From Epichloe hybrida (taxonomy: Eukaryota; Ascomycota; Sordariomycetes; Hypocreales; Clavicipitaceae): DNA of 64,000 nucleotides. A program made the translations under genes and the position numbers. The stretch is taken from NCBI GenBank assembly GCA_019022495.1, contig JAFEKR010000002.1:5084001-5148000 (forward strand). The letters are read 5' to 3'. Positions 1 through 9,678 of the stretch are shown here, piece after piece (position 1 is the stretch's first letter; every line of letters starts with the position of its first letter). Below the pieces are notes generated by a model. The model was not told the origin of the DNA, did not search any database, and saw nothing but the letters and a program-made list of their open reading frames with translations.

Positions 1-3000
1 AGAAAAAGGTAAAAGAGCGCTAGTAAAAGAATAAGAGACACTAATTACTACTAATAGAGAAAAAGTATTAGGCATTCCTCATGGCCTATAAAGGCTAAGC
101 ATCTAAAGAAGCTAATAACCTCACTAATAAAGTATAGGAATTAGCTAAAACCTTCGTCAAGTCTAATAATAATAAAGACAAGGATAATAATACTAAAGAG
201 ACTTTCACATTAAAGTTTAACTAGCTAAGTATCACATAATTCTTTACATCAGGATTTCAACTAGTTAACAGCAACATTATTAATATCCTAAGAGATAAAT
301 CATTTAAGCATGCATACCTTAAGCACAATCCCTTTAATAATATAAAAACCTCTTATATTTCAGAGGAACATTACTTTAAAGAAGTTTTTTAAGGGATAAT
401 ACCTAACACAGGAGCCTCAGGTATCTTAACAGCTAGAATCAGATAAGTACAAGCTTTGCTAAGATTAATGCCATCGCTAAAGATCAAACTAACTCCAGAA
501 AAGATAATTAAATTTAGTGCTAGAAGCGTAATCACAAAAGGAGTAGTTAACGTACTAACAAAGCTAGGCAACATCCCTTTCTATATAATTAACACATATA
601 CGCCTTTCTTATTCTCTTTAGATAACATAGATAGGTTACGCATTAAGGTAGACAACCTCGCAAACATATTAATCTAAGATAATAAGATAGTTCCTATTAT
701 TAGGAAATAGGGATATCTTTAGTGAACTCTAGAAGCCAGAGAAACAGTAGCTTTCCACCTATTAGAAACAGAACTCTATTAACTATATTAACAATTTAGT
801 CACCTATTAGTTAAATAGCTCACGAAGATACTAAACTAAGCTAGACATAACATTAAAGCAAAGGCTATCAAACAATTAACTAAAATTTACTACTATTACT
901 AAATAAACAGAAAGGCCCCAGGCAGATTTAAGTTTATAATCAAAGATAACCATAAGTTTAATTACAAGATCATAGTTAATATTATTTAGATTAACAAACA
1001 ACCTATTCTTTATATTATTAATTCTATAACCTCGTTTTAAGCAGCCTAATTCCTTAATCTAAATAAGCAGAAGGCATGTAACATTTAGAACGCCTTATGT
1101 AAATACTAGATTAACACCTACCTTAGTCCTCTAGAATAGATTATTTATAATACTAGAAAGAACTTTATATTAGCAGAATTTAAGTATTATATATAATTAC
1201 TATTAATCAAGATTCATAAAGTTCTAGTTAAGGCCTACAATAGCATTAGAAAAGTCAAACGCTATCACGGACTATTATAGTAAGCCTATATAATTATTAT
1301 AGACTCTATAGGTTAAGATCTCACGCCTAAGCAATAACTTTAGATAGCTATAAAAGCTATAAACAACTTAGCAGGCCCTAATAGTTTTATTCCTATAATT
1401 CTTATCTTTAGTGCATATCCACGAATAACTAACAAGTCACCGCTAAGTATATCTATTATTTAACAAGCTAAAGCAATTTGCAAAGCCACTAATAAGGTCT
1501 AATAACTCCTAGTAAAGCAACAAGTTCATAATACTCTAAGAACCTAAAATAGCCTAGATATACTACTAACACACTAACTTCTATTATAGTTAGATATACG
1601 CATATAAAGAGAGAAAGATAGATAGTATAGCCCCTATAAGCTTCTTACTACTAATAGAGAAACCTATACCCTTTAAATACCTTATAGACTAATAAGATTC
1701 TAATTAATAGTTATTAAACTATACTATTATAACCTATACTATACTAAAGAACTTCGTAAGTTAATACCTAGAGGTAAAGACTAAGCTATAAATATAAATA
1801 AGACCCTAATAATTAAAAAGATTATCCCTAAAGCTTTAGAAACAAATAAGGAATTACTATAGCCTAAGAGAAAGCATAAAAGACTATAAAAGAAGCTTAT
1901 AGTTTAATTTAACCTTGTAGGAACTAAATACATAGTAACTATGTACTTAGTAAATAAAGACTAAGAGAAAGCATTAATAAAGGAACTTATAGCTAACAGC
2001 AAGTTAAGTATAGCATTTATTACGGCAAAGGAAGAAGCCAATTAGGATCTAGCCCTTTAGTTACATTAAGAAGGAAAGATTACAACCCTAGGCAAGCCCT
2101 TTAAGCTATTAGATTAGATTAAGATTAATGCTTTACAAGCCCGTAATATATTTAGATTTACGCTATTTAATCCTGCTAAACACAGTAATAAGAGACTCTT
2201 TAAATCTCATATAGTAAGAGAAATCAAAGGCAAAGGAACAGCTACGCTATATAAAAAGTCATAACTTATAATTCAAGGGATAAATAACAAAGGGAAGGAA
2301 TTCATCCTAACCCAATCCCTAACAATCCAAAGATCAAGCTAATAATTAATTATCGCAATCGCACTATCGCTTAGATCCAAAGGAATTATCCTATGGATTC
2401 AAGATATCACACAAGCTTATATATAATTAAAAACGTAGCTCACAAGATTAATCATCACTATATTACCTAAGCAGATAGCACATCTATTCCCTAAAGAAAC
2501 CATTATAGAAGTCATTAAGCCTTTATATAGAATCATAGAAGCTAGAACCTACTAGTTCGCAACCTACTTCCGTTACTATAAAGAGATACTTAAGATAATA
2601 ACTTTATCCTACGACCTATGCTTGCTAATCACAGAAGAGAATAATAATAACCTCTTTAGGGTAGTTAGCATGTAGACTAACAATACACTAGGCCTTAGTA
2701 ACTAGGATTTCTATAACCTTAAAGAGAAGGAACTACAGAAGGCGAATTTCTTAGCAAAGCTAAAGTAAAAGCTATTAGCTAAGAATCCCCTTATCTTTAA
2801 CGGTTATATCCTTACCTAAAACGCTAATAACTTAATAGAACTTCGTTAGAAAGGCTAGAGCAAGAAGATCAGGCAGATCAACCTACAATCGCCAACTATA
2901 AAACAAGATTACGTTAAATAACAAGCACAAGGAAGTTATATTATAACTATCTATTAACCTAAAGCCCTTTACGACCTCTCAATCATAGCATAACATCAAG

Positions 3001-3914
3001 ATCCGACTCCTAATAATATAACTTGATTAAATAAGTAACTCAACTAGCAAATCCAACATCAAGACCAAGGCCTACATTACATCCCTCTAGATCTTAAGAA
3101 TGCAAAGTTATTCGTGTTTATAGATAAATCCCTCGCTAATAACAAAGATCTAAGTTCCTAGATAGAATACATAATTATAATTAGCAACAAAGAGATAAAA
3201 GATAATATATTTACCTTAAAAGGTAACATTATTACATATAGCTTAATAAAGAGCAAGCGTGTAACCTGTAGCGCCCTCGCTTCCAAACTATACTTAATAG
3301 TATAAGGTACTAATATAGCCTATGCAATTACTACAACCCTTAACATAATCACGGACTAATTAAAGATTAACCACATCCCCACGATTATCTATATAAACTC
3401 TTTTTTATTATATAAGTATCTTATAAAGCTAGGTTTTATAAAGGAGAAACGCCTTATAATTAATATTATAGCACTTTAGTAATCATATAAGTAACAAGAG
3501 ATTTACAAAGTATAATAGATTAATAGTAATAATAACCTTACTAACATAATAACAAAGGCATCTCTAAATAAGAGCCTCAAGACCTTTATTAACTTAAATA
3601 AAGCTATAATTCAAGTTAAAGGCTAGGTAAAGAGACTAGAGACTAGATAAGATTAACAAGAGTCTGGTCTAACTATAGCTAAGCTAATAAGAAGCCCTCA
3701 TTTTAATTCCCCGTATCCACTTATGTTTATTTCAAATAATTCTGATTTTTATTACGTTTTTCGAGCTTTTGGAGCTCCTAATCAAGCCCGCTTCCTAATC
3801 CACGGATTAAGCGATTTTTTTTCTTGCATTTTATTATTAACTAATGGGAAGTCCGAATTTAACATCGGACCCACTTATCCTTACACAGGCTCATTTCATT
3901 TATATACCTACTAA
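1..3914 (+). mobile_element. RIP-inactivated Ty1/copia retrotransposon pol relic (5' end outside window)
   Basis: Read in the frame of positions divisible by 3, the stretch gives a copia-type polyprotein interrupted only by TAA/TAG. Order: gag/linker remnant (1-390), aspartic protease with DTGAS changed to NTGAS near 396-410, integrase zinc-binding and core region (about 700-1600, including a KAPGRFKF stretch near 909), reverse transcriptase (about 2270-2760, with DITQAY near 2400) and RNase H (about 3111-3560). Order PR-INT-RT-RH is copia, not gypsy. Sampled anchors at 456, 906, 2346, 3111 and 3723 share one frame, so decay is by nonsense transitions (CAG/CAA to TAG/TAA, TGG to TAG), as RIP produces, rather than indels. 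The last open part runs to the stop near 3914. The element cannot be autonomous. Family assignment rests on remembered motifs. Confidence 0.88.
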
Positions 3915-3977
3915 TTCCCTCTTTAAGTACTAAATCTATCCTACCCTACTTTCTTCCTAAAAAGAGAAGTTACTAGT

Positions 3978-4207
3978 GTTATAATAACTAGGTTAACATT
4001 AGGTTAACCACTAGGAAAGTGAAGCACGTGCGGTAGCGCTACATAGTGATTAGCCGCACCTGTACGCAAGGCACACACGTGACTCGCGTCCCCTTTTTCT
4101 TGTGGCTATATAACGCTATAGATAGCTTTAATCCTTAGACCTTATTATATTATTAAACCTAACCCTACGTTGCACTAGTGCATACCAATCCCTTAGTGTA
4201 ACTAACA
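3978..4207 (+). repeat. Probable 3' LTR of the copia relic
   Basis: A 230-bp segment starts TGTTA and ends TAACA, the short inverted ends expected of an LTR. It follows the pol relic by 63 bp and has a purine-rich run (AAAAAGAGAAG, about 3960-3970) just upstream as a possible polypurine tract, though 7 bp separate them. A TATATAA box lies at 4107-4113. It is GC-richer and less TA-mutated than its flanks. The partner 5' LTR is outside the window, so the boundaries and any 5-bp target duplication (the right flank begins ATAAG) cannot be tested here. Confidence 0.6.
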
Positions 4208-4230
4208 ATAAGGTATATATAGTTAATATA

Positions 4231-4280
4231 ATAGCTTATAATAGCTTATAATAGCTTATAATAGCTTATAATAGCTTATA
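4231..4280. repeat. 10-bp tandem repeat, 5 copies (ATAGCTTATA)
   Basis: Five exact head-to-tail copies of ATAGCTTATA, running into a short (TA)n tract. It lies 23 bp beyond the putative LTR end. Confidence 0.95.
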
Positions 4281-4564
4281 TATATATATTACTTCTATTA
4301 CTTATATAACTTAAAATATTATTAGTGTTAAAGTTTAATTAAAAATAAATAAGTAATAAATTAATATAATATAAATATAAGTATTTATAAGTAAATTACT
4401 ATAGAAAAAGCTAGACTTATTAATTATTTAGTATTTAAAGGTTTTTTAAAATATTAATAAAATAAAATTCCTTTCTTTTTTATGTTTTTAATATTATACT
4501 ATTTATAATTTTATACTAATAGAAAGTAAGTCCTAATATAACTATAAGACTTACTTTAGTATAT

Positions 4565-4855
4565 TTCTCTCTTTTTAACTAAAATTACATAACTAAGTAA
4601 AGAGATTATTATGTTTATAGTATAACTAAAAGGACCCACTTTTAGACCCACTTTTGTATATATATTTCTTTTTAGCTAGAATTATATAACTAAGTAAAGA
4701 GATAATACTAGGTTTATAGTATAACTAATAGGACCCACTTTTAGACCCACTTTTATATATCCTCCTCTTCTTAGCTAAAGTTATATAACTATAGAAAGGG
4801 ATTATACTTGGTTTTTAGAGTTTAACAAGACCCACTTTTAGACCCACTTTAAGAA
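4565..4855. repeat. About 98-bp tandem repeat, 3 copies
   Basis: Three diverged units each end in a doublet of GACCCACTTTT; the first GACCC of each unit falls at 4633, 4732 and 4829, giving a period of 97-99 bp. Shared internal parts are a pyrimidine run, an ATATAACTAAGTAAAGAGAT-like stretch and GGTTTATAGTATAAC. It has no coding sense. The relatively intact GACCC motif in a strongly RIP-biased block stands out. Confidence 0.85.
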
Positions 4856-5516
4856 ACACTATATAACTAAGTAAGTAAGCTAAAAGTAATATAAATAATT
4901 AAACTTACTTTTAAAGCTTATTTATTTATTTACTTAATATTAAAAAAATAGTATATATATTATGATTATTCTTTATATAATATTTTAACTTTTCTTTATA
5001 AGCTTTTCCTAGGTTTTTTCCTTTTCTTTTAGTTTAAAAAAGGTTCAAAGCTAATATAATTTATTATAATTATAATAAAATAGCTTAATAGTAAAAGAAG
5101 CATTTATTAAATAAATTTTAATTTTCTCTTTATAATAAATTCCTTATATATATAAGTATATTTTTATTAGAGTTTTAATCTTATTTATTTAGAATTATAA
5201 ATTATTTCTTTAGGGTAAATATTATATTTAAAGCAAAAATACTATATTAAAATGCATAGTAAATCCTATAAAAAGCTAGAAAGATAGGATAACCTTTAAA
5301 ATATAAAGAATAAATATTACTATAAGTTAAGTTTAGATAATACTATTTATAGCTACCCTATATATATATATAGCTTAATAGTCTAAATTAGCTAAAACTT
5401 TATAATTCTATAACTAAATACCTAAATAGTATAAACATTTAAGGATATCTTATTTAGATTATATTAAAAATCTACTATATAATAAGTATATATACTACCT
5501 TACTTTTTTAATAATA

Positions 5517-5577
5517 CATTGTATTGTATTGTAATGTATTGTAATGTATTGTATTGTATTGTATTATAATGTATTTT
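5517..5577. repeat. Pentanucleotide microsatellite (TATTG/TAATG)n
   Basis: About eleven pentamers of the GTATT/GTAAT type. The same pentamer builds the larger inverted array at 5861-5996. Confidence 0.9.
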
Positions 5578-5860
5578 TATATAATAAATAATTATAATAA
5601 ATCATAGAAAATAGATATAAGAATAAAAAGACCCTTAATATATTAAGAAAAAATCATTTTTTAAAATAGATATAAAAGAATATTACTAAGATATTATATA
5701 TTTTAAATAAGCTTACTTTTCTAAATAAGCTAAAACTTAATAGATTTTTAAATAAATAACTAAATTATATATAAAAATAAGAATACTATAATTAGATTAT
5801 TTAAAAAATCTACTATATAATGAATTTATATAATACCCCACTTATATTTTTCCCTAACAA

Positions 5861-5996
5861 TACATTGTATTGTATGTATTGTATTGTATTGTATTGTATT
5901 TTTAATACAATACAATACACAATACAATACATAGGGCAATACAATACAATACAATACATCGAAGGGCCAAAAAATACAATACAATACAATACAACA
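5861..5996. repeat. Inverted pentanucleotide array (ATTGT)n / (ACAAT)n
   Basis: A (TTGTA)n run at about 5863-5900 is followed by three blocks of the complementary (ATACA)n pentamer at about 5904-5932, 5936-5959 and 5973-5995, separated by GC-containing spacers. The two halves can pair into a long hairpin. Short frames read through it are pentamer artefacts. Confidence 0.9.
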
Positions 5997-7300
5997 ATGC
6001 TCTGGCTCTAATAGCGTCAACAGACAACTATGCTAATTAAGGGCTTAACCTCTAAGGCATAAGATCTAAACATCTTTCACAAGCTTCTCCGATTAGCTAA
6101 CTGCCATATCTTCTAATCGTTAGGTAAATGCTAAAACGCATTTGTAAATTATTATAGTAAACTTAGCATTTACCACAATACCTTAGCCTTTATTATCTTT
6201 AATTCCTAGGTTAAAGAAGCTAATATCTACTACCCGTAATAATAGCTATATCACTAGAATTATTTCAGTTAGTTATAATCCCAATAGTTATGTGCGTCCC
6301 TGCTAGATATATTATAGCAAAGCCTAGTTAGTTTAGGCGTTCTCTTTAAACAAATAATACATTATTTATATCATCTCTAATTATAGCTATTATTAATCTG
6401 CTAATAACAGCTGCTCTTGCTCACTACTAGGCATTATGTTATTAATTATGTTATTACGCTCTAGCTCTGCCTAACTATTTAATTACTATAATACTCTTAA
6501 TCCCCTAGATTAGCAACCACCTAATATCTAGTGTGCTTAGAATCTATTAAGAGGCGAATTAATAAGCGGGGAATTATTAAGTAAGGTAACTAGTAGCAAT
6601 TAGTGTATAGTAAGACCACTCCTTCCTAATTCTAGAGAAGGCATTACCACTTAATCTAGCATAGGTAATTTTACCTAAGGGGTTTTATCCTACTAACTTT
6701 CTAGCTTAAAATTAAGCTTATAATTACGTGTCCCTATATAGAACTACCCTAACTATTCTATTACTATTACAATTAGATAGTCTATTAGCACTATATTAAT
6801 CACGTCTACTACTACTTTACCCTTAGTATAATTAAATTATATTAGTCTAAATCTTAGTCCCTAGGAATTATCCCTTTAATAGCTAGTTTAAGAATTGTCT
6901 TTTTAATAGCTAGTTTAAGGCCATAAGCTTATAGCTTATAATTACTCTAGTAATACTCCTTTACTTATAGTTAGAATAGTTACTATACCTATCTTTATAT
7001 TTAACTTAATTATAACTTAAGAAGTAAATAGCCTTACTCTCTATAACTATTTATTAAGGAATTAGATGAATTTACCCCTATGCTTAGCCTACTTAACTAG
7101 ATAATTAAATATGTTTATTTTATCAAATAGCGCGAAATTTTTTACTATATAGTTAACTAATTCTCTTAGGTTATTTAGAATTATTAGATTAACTACATTA
7201 ATATACCTTTAAAGGCATTAGCTTTCTCTAATCAGCTTAGCATCTAGCATTAGCTTTAATATTAAAGCATAAATATTTAAATATAATTATACAAATGCTA

Positions 7301-8088
7301 GTAGTCTAGTGTTTTTCTGGTTTTTCGCACTTGTAACTTGTAATTGCTACTAGTTGTGAGTATGTGTGGATAAAAGGATAATAATGAGCTAAACTACTGC
7401 TACGCCAATAGGCGGCTATATATGGGCATGTCATGTGACAGTTGGGTTGGGTCGGGTCGGCTCCGGCCCGGGGATGAGATCATTTCCGCTGTACACACGT
7501 TCCGTAAGCGGGTCGGCAACCCACTTTCTAAGGCCCCTAACGTAACTTTTTTTTTTTTTTTTTTTTGCAACCCCATGTAAATGACTCTGCTGTGGTCCGT
7601 AGAGAATCTCTGTCTGTAGGGCAACAAGATACTCGGCAACTCTCTGCAAAGAGGTTTGAAGTAGTCGGACTTCGGTTGCGGAAATTCCTCCAAGATATCC
7701 TCAAATCCATCAACGTACATGCGTTTCCTCCACATCGTACGGATTGCGCAACCTGGTTTTTACCTCTGGCTCGACCTTGACCGTTGGATCTTGATCGCTC
7801 AGAGGATTTCTGGCTGACATCAACCGCCTTGCGCTCTCTCAACGGCTTGTCAGCGATAACTTGAGTCCGGAGAAAGCTCGCTGAATGACCGAGAAAAGGG
7901 CACTGCGAGGCTGAGGCCGGGAGAAGGACCGCGAACAAGTCGAAGCTAACCAAAAAAGGAAGTCCCGCCCCCCATCGTCGCGAACTCGTGACAAAAGTAC
8001 ATGTACTTCGCGGAGCTACCACGCCGAGAACACCCGTCGCCGAAACAACGGAAGCGTCGCCGATGCAGTGAGAATGAATGGAGGGGGT
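7301..8088. other. Transition from AT-rich block to normal composition; no gene
   Basis: Composition switches within about 150 bp (about 7300-7450) from RIP-type AT-rich sequence to GC-balanced sequence. A T-homopolymer sits at about 7548-7566. Open frames on both strands overlap each other, lack recognisable domains and run through the homopolymer, so I call no gene. Confidence 0.6.
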
Positions 8089-8156
8089 TACAGTAAATCT
8101 CGGCTGCAACAAAGTTGATCTCGTATCCAGGGTGGGGCCTTGTGACGGGCAGAATA

Positions 8157-8563
8157 GCATATGCCTCGCATATGCTAGGCATATGCTAACGTACAGTATA
8201 AATTATATAATAGGGTAGCATATGCCTAGCATATGCAAAGTTATAGCACTATATTATAGGGCATATACTACCTATAGCCCCTATAACTAGCAAATTAATT
8301 AACGAATTGATTGACGAATTGATTGACGAATTGATTGACGAATTGATTGACGAATTGATTGACGAATTGATTGACGAATTGATTGACGAATTGATTGACG
8401 AATTGACGAATTGACGAATTGACGAATTGACGAATTGACGAATTGACGAATTGACGAATTGACGAATTGACGAATTGACGAATTGACGAATTGACGAATT
8501 GACAAACTTCGCACTAATACACTGTGGTCTTTAGCATATGCTAAGCATATGCTAAGCATATGC
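8157..8563. repeat. Phased GCATATGC palindromes flanking the minisatellite
   Basis: Eight perfect GCATATGC octamers start at 8157, 8168, 8179, 8218, 8229, 8534, 8545 and 8556. Within each cluster spacing is exactly 11 bp, about one helical turn. Five lie left and three lie right of the minisatellite, inside the inverted repeats. Confidence 0.95.
8304..8503. repeat. Two-period minisatellite: 8 x 12 bp then 13 x 8 bp
   Basis: Eight copies of GAATTGATTGAC (8304-8399) pass directly into thirteen copies of GAATTGAC (8400-8503). The short unit equals the long unit minus an internal TTGA-type tetramer. The copies are nearly perfect, which argues for recent expansion. Confidence 0.95.
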
Positions 8564-8766
8564 TAAGATTCTTTACCGCCTACCTAATCTAGACTTAGAG
8601 GCTCCACCCTGGATACGAGATTAACTTTGTTGCAGCCGAGATTTACTGTATGCCCTGAATGGAGTACTTCGCCATGGCCGGCTTCACTCTTAGCAACTGA
8701 CAATCTCACCGAGACAATAACAACGTCCGTTCCCTAATAAAACATCGCGACTCCAACTTCCAAAGA

Positions 8767-9678
8767 ATGCCTCCACAACCAGACTACTCTCAGCCACCGC
8801 AGCAGGCTTCCTTTTCCGGATTCCTGTTCGACATGGACGGCACGATTATTGATTCAACGAAGGCCATCGTGAAGCACTGGCACACGTGAGTTTCTTCCGC
8901 GATACTTGATATCCAACAGCATGGGGTGGTTGTGCCTAGGAAGATTGGGGGGGAGAGGGGAAGCTGGTTAACAAGGAATGGGCAATGGCAGAATAGGCAA
9001 AGAACTCGGCCTTGATCCCGAGGAGATTCTGAAAACGTCCCATGGGAGAAGGAGCATCGACGTTATCAAGATGATTGCTCCTCACAAGGCGAATTGGGAA
9101 TGTATGTCCTCCAGCCCACTTTGCTCTACATGCTCGAGAAGACTGAGCACGTTCTACGCGACGGGCGGAGTGGTTTAACACTAGCCACAGATGTCCGGCA
9201 AGTCGAGGGACAGCTGCCCATCCTCTACGGCGACGACGCCGTCGAGATTCCCGGCGCAAGAAGCCTCATCGACGCGCTGGTTGCGCGCTCCGCGCCCTGG
9301 GCCATCGTCACGTCCGGCACAGAGCCGCTCGTCTCGGGATGGCTGAAGCGCCTCTCGCTGGCCATCCCAGAGCACCTCGTGACGGCCGAGTCCGTCGAGA
9401 ACGGCAAGCCGGACCCGGCTTGCTACCGGGTGGGATTGGGCGAACTCGGCCTGCAGGATGGCGCAGCGGAGGTGCTGGTGCTGGAGGACGCGCCGGCGGG
9501 CATCGAGGCCGGCAAAGCCGCCGGCTGCAAGGTCATTGGGCTGGTCACCAGCCATACCATGGAGCAGGTGGTTGCCGCAGGCCCGGACTGGGTCGTCAGG
9601 GACTTGGAGTCTGTCCGGGTCGTCGGCGAACAAGATGGGAAAGTAACGATTGAGATATCCAACGCGTTGCAGCTGTAG
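8767..9678 (+). CDS. GPP1: Glycerol-1-phosphatase / HAD sugar phosphatase (GPP1/HOR2-like)
   Basis: Exons 8767-8885, 8992-9101 and 9191-9678 give 238 aa. It is a HAD-superfamily phosphatase: nucleophile motif DMDGT near residue 22, motif II TSG near 117, lysine in ENGKPDP, and metal-binding EDAPAG near 175. The cap-region text (SHGRRSIDVI, WEYVRQVEG, EIPGARSL) matches the yeast glycerol-3-phosphatase group; a 2-deoxyglucose-6-phosphatase is the main alternative. Expected role: cytosolic dephosphorylation of glycerol phosphate to glycerol, the last step of osmolyte synthesis. Introns of 106 and 89 nt have GTGAGT and GTATGT donors, TTAAC branch sites and CAG acceptors, and joining restores an uninterrupted frame. 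The start is the ATG 21 codons before the nucleophile motif. An inverted-repeat element ends 118 bp upstream. Confidence 0.88.

Larger units (their letters stand above)
4208..7300. other. AT-rich gene-free block with simple repeats
   Basis: Very AT-rich sequence with TpG/CpA depletion and an abundance of TAG, TAA and CTAG, consistent with RIP-mutated repetitive DNA. No credible gene is present. From about 6000 to 7250 it is less simple and looks like an eroded older element, which I could not identify on either strand. Named repeats inside are listed separately. Confidence 0.75.
8091..8648. mobile_element. TA-flanked inverted-repeat element (MITE-like) with minisatellite interior
   Basis: 49-bp inverted repeats lie at 8091-8139 and 8600-8648 and differ at two positions, both C/T-type transitions. 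The outer ends begin CAGTAAATCTCGG and are flanked on both sides by TA (8089-8090 and 8649-8650), the target duplication of Tc1/mariner/pogo (Fot1-like) elements. At 558 bp with no coding capacity it fits a MITE. The interior is unusual: GCATATGC palindromes at 11-bp spacing near both ends and a long 12-bp/8-bp minisatellite in the middle. The visible facts are the repeats and TA flanks; the superfamily is inferred from terminus and TSD. Confidence 0.72.

Noticed and set aside
3723..3914. Possible small independent gene of 63 codons
   Set aside because: It lies in the same frame as the copia polyprotein and directly follows RNase H, so it is best read as the relic's C-terminal end.
5820..6020. 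Short frames rich in Tyr-Cys-Ile and Ile-Gln-Tyr repeats
   Set aside because: Translations of the pentanucleotide arrays.
1..7300. Subtelomere
   Set aside because: The AT-rich, repeat-laden edge suggests it, but no tandem TTAGGG repeats or telomere-linked helicase were seen, so the block may equally be internal.
7400..8182. Several overlapping frames of 70-207 codons on both strands
   Set aside because: They contradict each other, run through a T-homopolymer and into the inverted-repeat element, and resemble no family.
8299..8510. CRISPR-like array
   Set aside because: Repeats are contiguous 8-12-bp units without unique spacers, and the genome is fungal.
8299..8559. Reverse-strand frame with repeated SIRQFVN-like text
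   Set aside because: It is only the translation of the 12-bp and 8-bp minisatellite; there is no domain and the frame depends on repeat period.
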